Assembly (NCBI RefSeq): GCF_001542775.1
Contig: NZ_CP014145.1
Span: 2,728,001-2,792,000 of the forward strand
DNA: 64,000 nucleotides
Direction of reading: 5' to 3'
DNA from: Microterricola viridarii
GTDB lineage: Bacteria > Actinomycetota > Actinomycetes > Actinomycetales > Microbacteriaceae
Shown here: piece by piece, positions 33,348 through 43,106 of the stretch
Layout: each line of letters opens with the position of its first letter
Numbering within the stretch: position 1 is the stretch's first letter
Position numbers and translations under genes: made by a program
Notes under the pieces: model-generated
Told to the model about the DNA's origin: nothing
What the model saw: the letters and a program-made list of their open reading frames with translations, nothing else
Databases searched by the model: none

Positions 33348-34826
33348 ATGTTCTTCACACTTCTCCGGCGCGAACTCGCCGGACGGCGCAAGCAGACGGT
33401 GATCATCGCCGTCGGCCTGGGCCTCGCGATCGCCCTCGTGATCGTCGTGAACGCCTTCTCCGCCGGCGTCAAAGATGCCCAGGCCTCCGTGCTCTCCTCT
33501 GTCTACGGCGTCGGAACCGACATCACGCTCACCCAGCCGCCGACGGCGCCGAGCGACGCATCCGGCGGACCTGGCCGCTTCGACTTCGGCGCCGGGGCCG
33601 GTGCCAGCTCCGACGGAACCACGGCGATCAGCACCTCGCGGCTCGAGGTGGCGCGCGGCACCAGCACCTTCGACGCCGCGACGCTCACGACGGTCGCCGG
33701 CGTCGACAACGTCGCCGCCGCATCCGGCGCCCTGGCTCTGAACAACACCACGTTCAACGGCGAGCTGCCCGATATGTCGCAGATGCAACAGGGCGGGGCG
33801 CCAGGCGCCGGAACGACGCCGCCGGAGGGTGGCCCGGATGGCGCGGGCGGCAGCTCCTTCAACGTCGACTCCTTCAGCGTGCTGGGCATCGACCCAAGTG
33901 CGGCGGCCGTCGGGCCGCTCTCCTCCGTGACCCTCAGCTCCGGGCGCACGTTCAGCACCGCCGACTCGGACGCCGCCGTGGCCGTGCTCGACTCCAGCTA
34001 CGCCACCACCGCGAAGCTCGCCGTCGGCGACAGCATCACGGTCGGCGACACCGAGGTCCAGGTGGTCGGCATCGTGAGCTCGAGCTCGGCGGATGCCGCC
34101 ACCGCCGCGAACGTCTACCTCCCGCTCGGCCTGGCGCAGAAGCTCTCCGGGCTCGACGGCCAGCTCAGCACGGTCTACGTGCAGGCCGCGTCCTCGAACG
34201 ACATCGCGCAGGTGCAGGCCGCGATCAAGACCGCGCTGCCCGACGTGACCGTCAGCACACAGGCCGACCTTGCAGCCAGCGTCTCCGGTTCGCTGGCCAC
34301 CGCGTCCAGCCTCGTCACGAACCTCGGCCTCTGGCTCTCGATCGCCGTGCTGCTCGCGGCCTTCCTCATCGCCATCCTGTTCACGATCTCCGGCGTCACC
34401 CGACGCACCCGCGAGTTCGGCACGCTCAAGGCGATCGGCTGGTCAAACCGGCGCATCGTCGGCCAGGTCACCGGCGAATCGCTCGTGCAGGGCCTGATCG
34501 GCGGCGTCGTCGGCGTGGCCCTCGGCCTGCTCGGAGTGCTCGCCATCAACGTTGTCGCCCCGAGCTTGAGCGGTGGGCTGGGCGACGGCACTGGCGGAGG
34601 GCAGCTGGCCGCTGGCCCTGGCGGCCCCGGCGGGGCGCCCGGCGGCTTCGGGCAGGCGGCATCGGCCGCCGCGTCCACCGAGATCACGCTGCACGCGCCC
34701 GTCGCGCTCGAGGTGGTGCTGCTCGCCGTCGGGCTGGCCGTGCTCGGCGGCCTGCTGGCCGGGGCGTTCGGTGGGTGGCGTGCCGCCCGGCTGCGGCCCG
34801 CCGAGGCGCTGCGCAGCATCAGCTGA
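33348..34826 (+). CDS. MacB/FtsX-type ABC transporter permease
   Basis: A 492-residue permease with one N-terminal helix (TVIIAVGLGLAIALVIVVNAF), a large extracytoplasmic domain of about 300 residues and three C-terminal helices; LKAIGWSNRRIVGQVTGESLVQGLIGG is the FtsX-type cytoplasmic motif. The outer domain contains Gly/Pro-rich loops (GGAPGAGTTPPEGG) and another between the last helices. AAGGAG precedes the ATG at 33348. It pairs with the ATPase downstream; such systems export peptides or drive envelope processes. Likely regulated by the divergent two-component system. Confidence 0.9.
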   Translation: MFFTLLRRELAGRRKQTVIIAVGLGLAIALVIVVNAFSAGVKDAQASVLSSVYGVGTDITLTQPPTAPSDASGGPGRFDFGAGAGASSDGTTAISTSRLEVARGTSTFDAATLTTVAGVDNVAAASGALALNNTTFNGELPDMSQMQQGGAPGAGTTPPEGGPDGAGGSSFNVDSFSVLGIDPSAAAVGPLSSVTLSSGRTFSTADSDAAVAVLDSSYATTAKLAVGDSITVGDTEVQVVGIVSSSSADAATAANVYLPLGLAQKLSGLDGQLSTVYVQAASSNDIAQVQAAIKTALPDVTVSTQADLAASVSGSLATASSLVTNLGLWLSIAVLLAAFLIAILFTISGVTRRTREFGTLKAIGWSNRRIVGQVTGESLVQGLIGGVVGVALGLLGVLAINVVAPSLSGGLGDGTGGGQLAAGPGGPGGAPGGFGQAASAAASTEITLHAPVALEVVLLAVGLAVLGGLLAGAFGGWRAARLRPAEALRSIS

Positions 34827-34845
34827 GCGGTCTCCGCCCCTCCCT

Positions 34846-34957
34846 CCGCTGATTGATCCACCTCCGCTGATTGAGCCGCCTCCGCCGGTTGAGTCGCCTC
34901 CGCCGGTAGATCCGCCTCCGCTGGTTGGCCGCCTCCGCTGGTTGAGCCTGTCGAAAC
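34846..34957. repeat. Array of 18-bp CCGCTGATTGAGCCGCCT units
   Basis: About six degenerate units of 17-18 bp end in GGTTGAGCCTGTCGAAAC. The core is the same TTGAGCCTGTCGAAA found at 9822 and, inverted, at 12918. It fills most of the 167-bp gap between the permease and ATPase genes. Confidence 0.88.
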
Positions 34958-34993
34958 CCCACCCCATCCGCCCCAGATCCCGAAGGACCCCAC

Positions 34994-35662
<669 letters not shown>

Positions 35663-35755
35663 CGGCCCGACGATTGGCCTCGGCACAGCATCCGTCGCTG
35701 GGGCCAATCGTGCCGTTCAGGATTATCCGAGCCGCGGTGCGCTAGCGTCTTGAAA

Positions 35756-37645
35756 GTGACTGACTTCCATGGCGCGCACCCGCAGCAGCCGCGCTCGCGC
35801 GCCGAGCGTCGAGAGATGCAGAAGGCCGCCGACCTCGCGGAGTCGGCTCGCCACGCGCGAGGCAAGTCCGGGAGCGGCCGGACGACAGTTATCTGGTTCA
35901 TCGGAACCCTCTTGGTCGTTGGCCTAGGCGCAACGGGATGGGTCGGATACCAGGCACTCACAGCCAAGAATTCGCTCGAGGCGGCCAAGGGGCTGATCGG
36001 CACGGTCAAAACTCAGGCCGCCGCCGCAGATTTCGCCGGCATCGCGCAGAGCGCAGAGCTACTCTCCGATCACACCGGCACCGCCGTCGCGGCTGCCCAC
36101 GACCCGTTGTGGCAAGCGGGCGAGTACGTGCCGGTCCTCGGCAAGAACCTCACCGCAGTGCGCGAGATGGCGGAGGTCGTGGATTCGATCGCCAAGGGCA
36201 CCGTCGAGCCGTTGGCCTCTGTCGCAGGAGGGCTCAGCCCCGAGTCATTGAAACCCGTCGACGGGCGCATCAACATCGAGCCGATCGTGCAGCTCAGCGC
36301 CGCGTTCGGCCCTGCCGCCGAAGCTTTCCACTCGGCAGTCGAGCGTGGAGCCGCAATTGACGTCGACGGCACAGTCGGGCCAGTGCAGGATGCTGGGGCC
36401 GAACTCGTGGGGATGCTCACGAGCGCCGACGACTTGATCGGCAGCGCAGCCTCGGTGATTCAAATCGCACCGGAATTGCTCGGCGCCAACGGCCCGCGCA
36501 CCTATGTGCTCATGTTCCAGAACCTCGCCGAAGCGACCGCCCTCGGTGGCAGCTCGGCAGCCCTCACCGAGATCAACGTCGACAACGGCGCGGTCGCCAT
36601 TGGCCGGCAGGCCTCCAGCGGTGACTTCCCATGGCGCGACAAGGAGGGGAAAGGCGGCCCGATCGTCGCCCCGGACCCAGCGGTCGAGGACATCTACGGC
36701 CCGCTCATGTACACCCGACTCAACCTGGCGCCCAGCCGCCCCGACTTCCCCACCGCGGCCACGATCGCCAAGGAGTTTTGGCAGCAGCACATCGGCGGGA
36801 ATGTCGATGCTGTCGTCTCTATCGACCCAGTGGCCCTTGCGCACATTCTCCGCGCTACAGGCCCGATCGCCATGAGCACTGGCGACCAGCTCAGCTCCGA
36901 CAATGCAGTGCGACTCCTCTTGAATGAGGTCTATTTCCGCTATCAAGGGGACGACATCCCGCTATCTGACGCGTTCTTCGCTGAAGCGGCCAAGAGCGTC
37001 TTCGACTCGCTGATGAGCCCTACAACCGACATGCCCCAGCTCGTCGCGGCGATGGCGCAGAGCATTGGTGAGCATCGCATCCTCGCTTGGAGCCCGAATC
37101 CCGAGGTTCAGGCGACGCTCGAACGCACCCCCCTCAGCGGCGTCCTCCCGGCAGACAACGAAACCCAGACGACGACCGGTGTCTTCTTCCGCGATATGTC
37201 CGCATCCAAGATGGATTACTACCTCGAGACTGCCGCGGCGCTGGACACGGATGTCTGCACGGCAGAGTCCCCCACTTTCACCACAACCGTTGACCTCCGC
37301 TCCACAATCACGCCCGAGCTGGCAGCGACTCTCCCCGCTTACATTGCAAGCGCGCCGTGGGGCGGGGACAAATTCCGCACCCAGGTGTTCGTCTATGGGC
37401 CGCCTGGCGCCACGCTTGCCGACGCAACGGTGGTCACGCAAGGCGTAGAGACCACTTTCGACAAGTCGGCCAACGACCTCGGTCGCCCGGTCGCAGTCTT
37501 CAGCGTCTATCTTGCGCCTGGCGAAACGAGCCAGGTTGTCGCGACGTTCAACGCACCCGCTGGCAGCTTCGGCCCGGCAGACTTGCGCGTAACGCCAATG
37601 TTGATCCCGACGGCAACCACTGTCTCCAGTCCGGGATGCAGCTAG
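35756..37645 (+). CDS. DUF4012 membrane-anchored protein at head of polysaccharide cluster
   Basis: A 629-residue protein with a charged cytoplasmic N-terminus, one membrane helix (VIWFIGTLLVVGLGATGWVGYQAL) and a large outer DUF4012 region (NGPRTYVLMFQNLAEATALGGSSAALTEI; YGPLMYTRLNLAPSRPDFPTAATIAKEFW). Members are often found with polysaccharide genes; the role is unproven. I chose GTG 35756: a -10-like TAGCGT lies at 35743-35748, so the mRNA could be leaderless; TTG 35750 is in frame just upstream. It marks the start of the lower-GC cluster. Confidence 0.85.
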   Translation: MTDFHGAHPQQPRSRAERREMQKAADLAESARHARGKSGSGRTTVIWFIGTLLVVGLGATGWVGYQALTAKNSLEAAKGLIGTVKTQAAAADFAGIAQSAELLSDHTGTAVAAAHDPLWQAGEYVPVLGKNLTAVREMAEVVDSIAKGTVEPLASVAGGLSPESLKPVDGRINIEPIVQLSAAFGPAAEAFHSAVERGAAIDVDGTVGPVQDAGAELVGMLTSADDLIGSAASVIQIAPELLGANGPRTYVLMFQNLAEATALGGSSAALTEINVDNGAVAIGRQASSGDFPWRDKEGKGGPIVAPDPAVEDIYGPLMYTRLNLAPSRPDFPTAATIAKEFWQQHIGGNVDAVVSIDPVALAHILRATGPIAMSTGDQLSSDNAVRLLLNEVYFRYQGDDIPLSDAFFAEAAKSVFDSLMSPTTDMPQLVAAMAQSIGEHRILAWSPNPEVQATLERTPLSGVLPADNETQTTTGVFFRDMSASKMDYYLETAAALDTDVCTAESPTFTTTVDLRSTITPELAATLPAYIASAPWGGDKFRTQVFVYGPPGATLADATVVTQGVETTFDKSANDLGRPVAVFSVYLAPGETSQVVATFNAPAGSFGPADLRVTPMLIPTATTVSSPGCS

Positions 37646-37786
37646 GAAACGCTCCCCTCCCCCCGTTGCGCAGTGACTGCGAACTCGCGCATTCGACTTC
37701 GTGCGCAGGCTGCGTCGATTCCGGTACTCATGCAAAGCTATGGAATCATGGCTGAGTAAGGTTGCGCTCGGCCCCCAAAACGGGGC

Positions 37787-39286
37787 ATGTCGGTCGTGCC
37801 GGGAATGACATGGGGACTGATGGGGTTAGTGAGCGCTCGCGCGACAGGCGTGGTCAAGCGATTGTCTTGGCAACGTGCATACGCGGTGCGACTCTTCGTC
37901 AGTGATGTCTCCATGGTCGTGATCGCTGTTTTCGGCGCTCATTTCGTGTGGTTCAGGGATGCATCGGTTGAGCTTGGGACCGCTGACGCCCCGGAGATCC
38001 GAATCGGCTACACCACGATCTCGCTCCTCCTTGTCCTGGCGTGGATGGTCGTGCTCGACATTTTCGCCACCCGCGACCACAAAGTGATCGGAAGCGGGAC
38101 ACTCGAATACAAGCGCATCGCCGACGCGACGGTTTGGCTTTTCGGACTCTTCGCGATCCTCGCGTTCCTCTTCCGGCTTGAGCTTGCCCGGGGCTACTTC
38201 CTGACAGCTCTGCCTGTGGGCTTCCTCCTGCTCTTCATGTCGAGATGGGCGTGGCGCCAATGGCTCAGGCGGCAACAGAAATCGGGCGCGTATGTCTCGC
38301 GCACAATCCTGCTGGGCGAACGCAACAAATCGGCGCACGTGGCAAAAACTATCCAGCGAACCGCAGGCACCGGATTAGACATTGTGGGTGCACTCACTCA
38401 TGCGGGCACAATGGCCAAAGGACCGATCGAAGGCGTCGAAGTGCTCGGCGGCTACTCCGATCTCCTGACCGCTGTAGATTCAACCCGGGCCGATACTGTC
38501 GTGCTCACCGGCGCCGATGAGATCAGTCCGGATGACATGCGCCGCATCGGCTGGGAGCTGGAATCGCGCAGTGTTGAGTTGATCGTTGCACCGGCGCTCA
38601 CCGATATCGCCGGTCCGCGCATCCATGCCCGCCCTGTGGCAGGCCTGCCACTTATTCACGTGAGCTATCCCACGCTTGAGGGCGCGAAGCGTGTATACAA
38701 GCGCAGCTTCGACATCCTGGGCTCCGGCCTCTTACTTCTGCTGGGCTCACCGATCCTCATCGCGGTCGCCATCGCCGTCAAACGATCCGGCCCGGGCAAC
38801 ATCCTCTATCGCCAGGTGAGAATTGGCCGCGGCGGCAAGGAATTTGGCATGCTCAAGTTCCGCTCAATGGTGCAGGACGCCGATGACCAGCTTGAGAGCT
38901 TGTTGGATGCGCAGGGCACTTCCAACACTCCACTCTTCAAAGTGACGAACGACCCCCGCATCACCCCTGTCGGAAGGTTCCTACGCAAGTATTCGCTCGA
39001 CGAAGTCCCGCAACTCTTCAACGTCTTCTTCGGCGAGATGAGCCTCGTCGGCCCTCGCCCGCAGCGCGCAGCCGAAGTTGCGCTGTATGACGATGCCGCC
39101 CACCGACGTCTCATCATGAAGCCCGGGATGAGCGGGCTCTGGCAGGTCAGTGGGCGGTCCAACCTCAGTTGGGAAGACAGCATTCGTTTGGACCTCTACT
39201 ACGTCGAGAATTGGTCACTGACCACCGATATCGTGATTCTTTTCCGCACCGTGCGTGCTGTTGTCACCCCGGAGGGTGCACACTAA
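37787..39286 (+). CDS. WbaP-like undecaprenyl-phosphate sugar phosphotransferase
   Basis: A 499-residue polyprenyl-phosphate transferase that would start the polysaccharide unit on the lipid carrier. Four N-terminal helices (RLFVSDVSMVVIAVFGAHF onward), a cytoplasmic CoA-binding-like domain (SRTILLGERNKSAHVAKTIQ), a fifth helix (FDILGSGLLLLLGSPILIAVAIAV) and the catalytic domain with FGMLKFRSMVQDAD, LRKYSLDEVPQLFNVFFGEMSLVGPRPQ and KPGMSGLWQVSGRS. These motifs define the bacterial sugar transferase family. Which sugar is transferred cannot be told. Confidence 0.93.
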   Translation: MSVVPGMTWGLMGLVSARATGVVKRLSWQRAYAVRLFVSDVSMVVIAVFGAHFVWFRDASVELGTADAPEIRIGYTTISLLLVLAWMVVLDIFATRDHKVIGSGTLEYKRIADATVWLFGLFAILAFLFRLELARGYFLTALPVGFLLLFMSRWAWRQWLRRQQKSGAYVSRTILLGERNKSAHVAKTIQRTAGTGLDIVGALTHAGTMAKGPIEGVEVLGGYSDLLTAVDSTRADTVVLTGADEISPDDMRRIGWELESRSVELIVAPALTDIAGPRIHARPVAGLPLIHVSYPTLEGAKRVYKRSFDILGSGLLLLLGSPILIAVAIAVKRSGPGNILYRQVRIGRGGKEFGMLKFRSMVQDADDQLESLLDAQGTSNTPLFKVTNDPRITPVGRFLRKYSLDEVPQLFNVFFGEMSLVGPRPQRAAEVALYDDAAHRRLIMKPGMSGLWQVSGRSNLSWEDSIRLDLYYVENWSLTTDIVILFRTVRAVVTPEGAH

Positions 39287-39494
39287 GCGTCTCTCGACAC
39301 GTCGAGTGGGAAGCGCAGCATGAGGTTGTAGAGCGCAAACTCGGACGGCCTGGCGGCTCACGTCGCTCTTTTCGGCTCAGGCAAGCCCTCGGGGCGAGCA
39401 CCACCCATCCGAAATCCGGGCTCACCTGGCAGCCAAACACGGCAAGGTTGACCTCTTGTGGAGCACGTGTGGCGGAGGCCCGAATATGCCTGCC

Positions 39495-41600
39495 CTACTT
39501 GACGACTCTCCCCTTGCTGAGATCCCCGTCGAGGAACACCGGCTGAAGCCCGAGATCCACAGTCACCTTGCCCTTCTTGGGCTTCAACTCCGTGACCGCT
39601 CCGAGATAGCTGGTCATGACAACCGGCGACTGGGTTTCATAGCTCACCCGGACCGGGCTGGTCGCCCAAGCAACACGGGTAGATTCGGCGCCCTCGCCGA
39701 AGGCGAATGAATAGCTCGTCTCGCTCAACGTGTCACGCTCGCTGAATGCCTTCCCCGTCAGCTTTCGAATCATCATGGCTTGTGCCATGGCGGCCGGCTT
39801 GGGTTGGAAGGCCGGCAGCACCTCGGAACGCTGATGCAGGAGGCCAAAGCTGTTCTCCGCCTCAACGGGGTCGAGCCCATCGTTGACGAGGTCGTACCAG
39901 AAGAATCGTTCAACATTGGCGGCGAGCGCGATTGCCTCGGCGCGGATGAGGTTTTCCGCTTGCTGCGACTCCGTGACCAAAGACGTGCTCCAGCCAAGCT
40001 CCGTCAGCCAGATCGGCTTTGGCTTCCCATCGTTGAACTCGCGGATTCGTGCATTCGCCTGCTCAAGATTTGCGATCAGAAACTCTGGACCCGAGTTGTA
40101 ACCCTCTTCGTAGGGGTGGAAGCTCACTGCATCTAGATACTGCAGCCCGCCGGCCTGGTACAACTCAGTAAGGAAGGGGTCGTCTTGCCTCGCGTTTGCG
40201 GGACCAACAACTTTTGTTCCCGGGCTCTCCGAGTGAATTTTGTCCGCGGTTGGTGCAAGTAGTTGCTGGTAACACGAGCCTGTTCGACCGCATGCACCCT
40301 TGTTGAACGGCTCGTGGTTGTACTCATTGAAGAGTTCGATGGCCGTAGCGCCGTAGTGCGTGGCAATCGCGTTCGAGTAGTTTGCGTAGCCCGCAATGCC
40401 CTCTGGGCTGCTGACTGCAACACCTCCGTCGTAGTACTTGTTCGCGTATGCGCTGATGGGAAGCAGCTCAATCCCGCGCGCAGCGAACGCCGCGATTCGC
40501 CCGTCAAGGGTCGGGTCAAAGCTGTACTCCCCCTGGTTGAGCTCAGTCTTCGACCAGAACATGTCGGTCCGGGCGCTCGTGAAGCCAATCTGCTCGGCTG
40601 GAAGCTCGGACCCCGCGTAGTAGTCGCGGTCGAGGTGTGTGCCAACGCCGAATCTCTCGTCCGGCTCGGCAAGCGCCGCCTCGTCGAGGACCATGAAGGT
40701 CAAGGTTTGAACTGGGAGATTGCCTTCTACGCTGGCGAACTCAACAGAGTAGTAGCCTTGGCGCAACTCACCGAGCGGCAGGAGCCCGAGTCCGTTCTGG
40801 AACTCAATCGAGCCGCTTTCAACGTCTGCGCCCGAGACGTCACGCACGTTCCACTGGGCGCTCTGCACTCTGGCTGCGATCCCGATCGAGGCCGCGCCGC
40901 TTTGCATGATCAGGGACTCGTTCGTGATCTGTGCGTCGGCCGCGTAGTCCTCGAAGGATGCATTTGCAATCAGGTTTTCGCCCCCGGCCACGTTGAGGCT
41001 CACATTGTCAATGCGCGCAGAACCGGTATCGCCGGCTGCGTTGATCGATAGCTCGAGGGAATACTCGTCTGTCCCGGTCGTGTATTCCCAGCTCGCGTGC
41101 TCCCACTCAGCCGCTGTCTGGGCAGCCTCGAGTCTCGTCAGGGCGTTCCCGCCCACTGCGATCGAGATCGCGGTGTTGGATTCAAGAGACGCGAAGTGGT
41201 CGACGCCGAACGAGTAGGTCGTCAGCGGCGCCACACTCACCGTCTGGCGCAGGGTGACGCCGTCGGGCCCACCAGGAGTGAGCAACAGCGCAATGTTTCC
41301 TTCGCTGCTTTCTCCCGCTTCCGCACGCAATGCTGCGTCATTCGCTACACCGGCAGCGTCCCATCCCGCGAAAGCTGCTGGCGCCGACACGGTCGTCGGT
41401 GGAGAGAATTGGGCGACCGGTTTCGGGGTGGGCGTTGGAGACACACTCTGCTCCGCTTCCGGAGTCGACCCTGCTGAACTCGCCGAAATGACGACCGCAG
41501 CGCCCACCCCAATGAGAAGCGCAGCCACTGCCGATGCACCCCCGACTAGCCAGAGCTTCTTTCCCCGGCGACTCATGGGATTACCGGGGCGTCGAGTCAT
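39495..41600 (-). CDS. Secreted GH39/PslG-like glycoside hydrolase
   Basis: A 701-residue exported protein. The N-terminal signal or anchor helix WLVGGASAVAALLIGVGAAVV is followed by a PTPTPKP linker. Next is a carbohydrate-binding-like region (TTYSFGVDHF; GENLIANASFEDY), then a TIM-barrel domain from FGVGTHLDRDYYAG. Acid/base Glu in IELFNEYNHEPF and nucleophile Glu in IWLTELGWS fit clan GH-A, closest to GH39/PslG. It is the only gene of the cluster's first half on the minus strand. It probably trims or releases the polymer made by the cluster. GAGGA lies 8 nt before ATG 41600. Confidence 0.8.
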   Translation of the reverse strand: MTRRPGNPMSRRGKKLWLVGGASAVAALLIGVGAAVVISASSAGSTPEAEQSVSPTPTPKPVAQFSPPTTVSAPAAFAGWDAAGVANDAALRAEAGESSEGNIALLLTPGGPDGVTLRQTVSVAPLTTYSFGVDHFASLESNTAISIAVGGNALTRLEAAQTAAEWEHASWEYTTGTDEYSLELSINAAGDTGSARIDNVSLNVAGGENLIANASFEDYAADAQITNESLIMQSGAASIGIAARVQSAQWNVRDVSGADVESGSIEFQNGLGLLPLGELRQGYYSVEFASVEGNLPVQTLTFMVLDEAALAEPDERFGVGTHLDRDYYAGSELPAEQIGFTSARTDMFWSKTELNQGEYSFDPTLDGRIAAFAARGIELLPISAYANKYYDGGVAVSSPEGIAGYANYSNAIATHYGATAIELFNEYNHEPFNKGACGRTGSCYQQLLAPTADKIHSESPGTKVVGPANARQDDPFLTELYQAGGLQYLDAVSFHPYEEGYNSGPEFLIANLEQANARIREFNDGKPKPIWLTELGWSTSLVTESQQAENLIRAEAIALAANVERFFWYDLVNDGLDPVEAENSFGLLHQRSEVLPAFQPKPAAMAQAMMIRKLTGKAFSERDTLSETSYSFAFGEGAESTRVAWATSPVRVSYETQSPVVMTSYLGAVTELKPKKGKVTVDLGLQPVFLDGDLSKGRVVK

Positions 41601-42012
41601 TTTTGGATCCTCATTTTTACGCGAGCGCTCGGTGTTGAGCGCACGGCTAGTCGATCAGGGCCGGAGTGTGATGCGGGAGCCCTAGCGAACTTCGGAGCGC
41701 TCGCCTATTCAGGCGCTACGCGCTACCGCGCTTAGATTCCACCATCATTAGACAATCAGATCCAACTCCCACGCCGGGCCTCGCAATCCCCCCGTGTGGC
41801 GCAAGAGCACCTCTCGATTCGAGAGTGCAGCCGCAGACGCCTTACTCTAGTTACGCAGTGTGAGTACTGGTCGGCTTCCGGGGCACGCTAGTCGCGGTCT
41901 TGTACTCCGGGCTAGGAACGCCCGCCCCGCTTGCAGGGAGTGGCGTTGCCGTGGCTGCATCAAGCGCTGGCACTCGACCAAAGCGCAATCAAAGAAAACC
42001 GGGGGGCTCGCT
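41601..42012. other. Divergent control region between hydrolase and glycosyltransferase
   Basis: No gene is evident. A 15-bp palindrome CTCTCGA-T-TCGAGAG lies at 41811-41825 and a weaker hairpin with AACGCC/GGCGTT arms near 41919-41948. Both promoters of the divergent genes must lie here, but I see no strong -35/-10 pairs. Confidence 0.5.
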
Positions 42013-43023
42013 TTGAGCAAGATCGAACACAGCGCAAGCTGGTCAGAGTCGACCTCGTTCTCGCTCAGCGTATGCATTCCGACGCACAACCCCAATATGG
42101 GGTATCTCGCTGCTCTCATCGAGAGCATCGTCACAGACGGACCCGACAGCCTCGAGTTGGTGCTCTCCGATGACAACAGCACCGACCCTGCGCCGATCAG
42201 GGAGCTGCTGGAGAGTTGTTCAGTGCCTTGGACCGCGATCTGGTCGACTGAGGCGTTGGGGATGGTCTCGAACTGGAATCGGGCCGCCGCTCAGGCGCGC
42301 GGGGCGTTCACCCTCGTGACCGGTCAGGACGACCTGGTCGTTGGCCGCAATTTGAGCAGGGCGATCAACGCGGCCCAAGAGTCGCACGCGGGTCTCGTCC
42401 TCTCTGCCCCGCAATACGTCAGTTCGACCGGGACAATCACTCGGAACCCGAGCAAAGCAGCCTCCGCAGATCGAGTGTTCGACGAGTATGCGGCTGTCAC
42501 CCCATCGCCTGATGCGTTGGTGACCGCCGCACTTCTGTACGGAAACGTACTCGGGGATCCGTGCCACACCTTTTTCTCGACCGTGCTCTTCAGAGACGTT
42601 GGAGGGTTCTCGGCCGAGTACGAGCACGCCGTCGACCTCGAGCTTTGGCTGCGTATGCTCGCAACCGATCCGGTTGTACTTCGAGTCCCCTATGAAATCG
42701 GCGCTCACCGTCAGCACGCCGCCGCGGCCACTGGGGTCCATGTTCGAGATGGCTCGGCTCAACGAGACAGACAGCGCTTAGTGGATCACTACGGCTCGGC
42801 GATGTCCATTGCCGCATGGAACAGAGCGGTTGCTCGCCTCCATACCCATCGGCTGAACGACCGTATCCGGCATCAGACTCCGATGCAGCCGCTCACAGCG
42901 CTCATGCGCGGACGAGCCATTGACCGTGTACGCGCATGGACCGCCGAAGCTTTGGAATCAGCCGGTCTTCGTAAACCCATGCTGGAACGGTATGTCCGTG
43001 CCGTGCCGTCGGCCGAGCGCTGA
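42013..43023 (+). CDS. GT2-family glycosyltransferase
   Basis: A 336-residue cytoplasmic glycosyltransferase with GT-A fold. FSLSVCIPTHNPNMGYLAALIESI is the nucleotide-sugar-binding start, LVLSDDNSTDP the first Asp pair, and FTLVTGQDDLVV the DxD-like metal site. Later LFRDVGGFSAEYEHAVDLELWLRM is a common GT2 acceptor-side motif. I chose TTG 42013 (LSKIEHS), since upstream residues are Arg/Cys-rich and unlike the family. Confidence 0.85.
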   Translation: MSKIEHSASWSESTSFSLSVCIPTHNPNMGYLAALIESIVTDGPDSLELVLSDDNSTDPAPIRELLESCSVPWTAIWSTEALGMVSNWNRAAAQARGAFTLVTGQDDLVVGRNLSRAINAAQESHAGLVLSAPQYVSSTGTITRNPSKAASADRVFDEYAAVTPSPDALVTAALLYGNVLGDPCHTFFSTVLFRDVGGFSAEYEHAVDLELWLRMLATDPVVLRVPYEIGAHRQHAAAATGVHVRDGSAQRDRQRLVDHYGSAMSIAAWNRAVARLHTHRLNDRIRHQTPMQPLTALMRGRAIDRVRAWTAEALESAGLRKPMLERYVRAVPSAER

Positions 43024-43106
43024 GTCACCGATTCCATGATCAGAATCGACAACGCGAGTGGGGATTACCTTGCGCCCGTGACGCCCATCGAACGAAATGC
43101 CCTCCG

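Noticed and set aside
37646..37786. Possible small gene between DUF4012 and the WbaP-like gene
   Set aside because: No frame with a ribosome site or recognisable composition; treated as intergenic.
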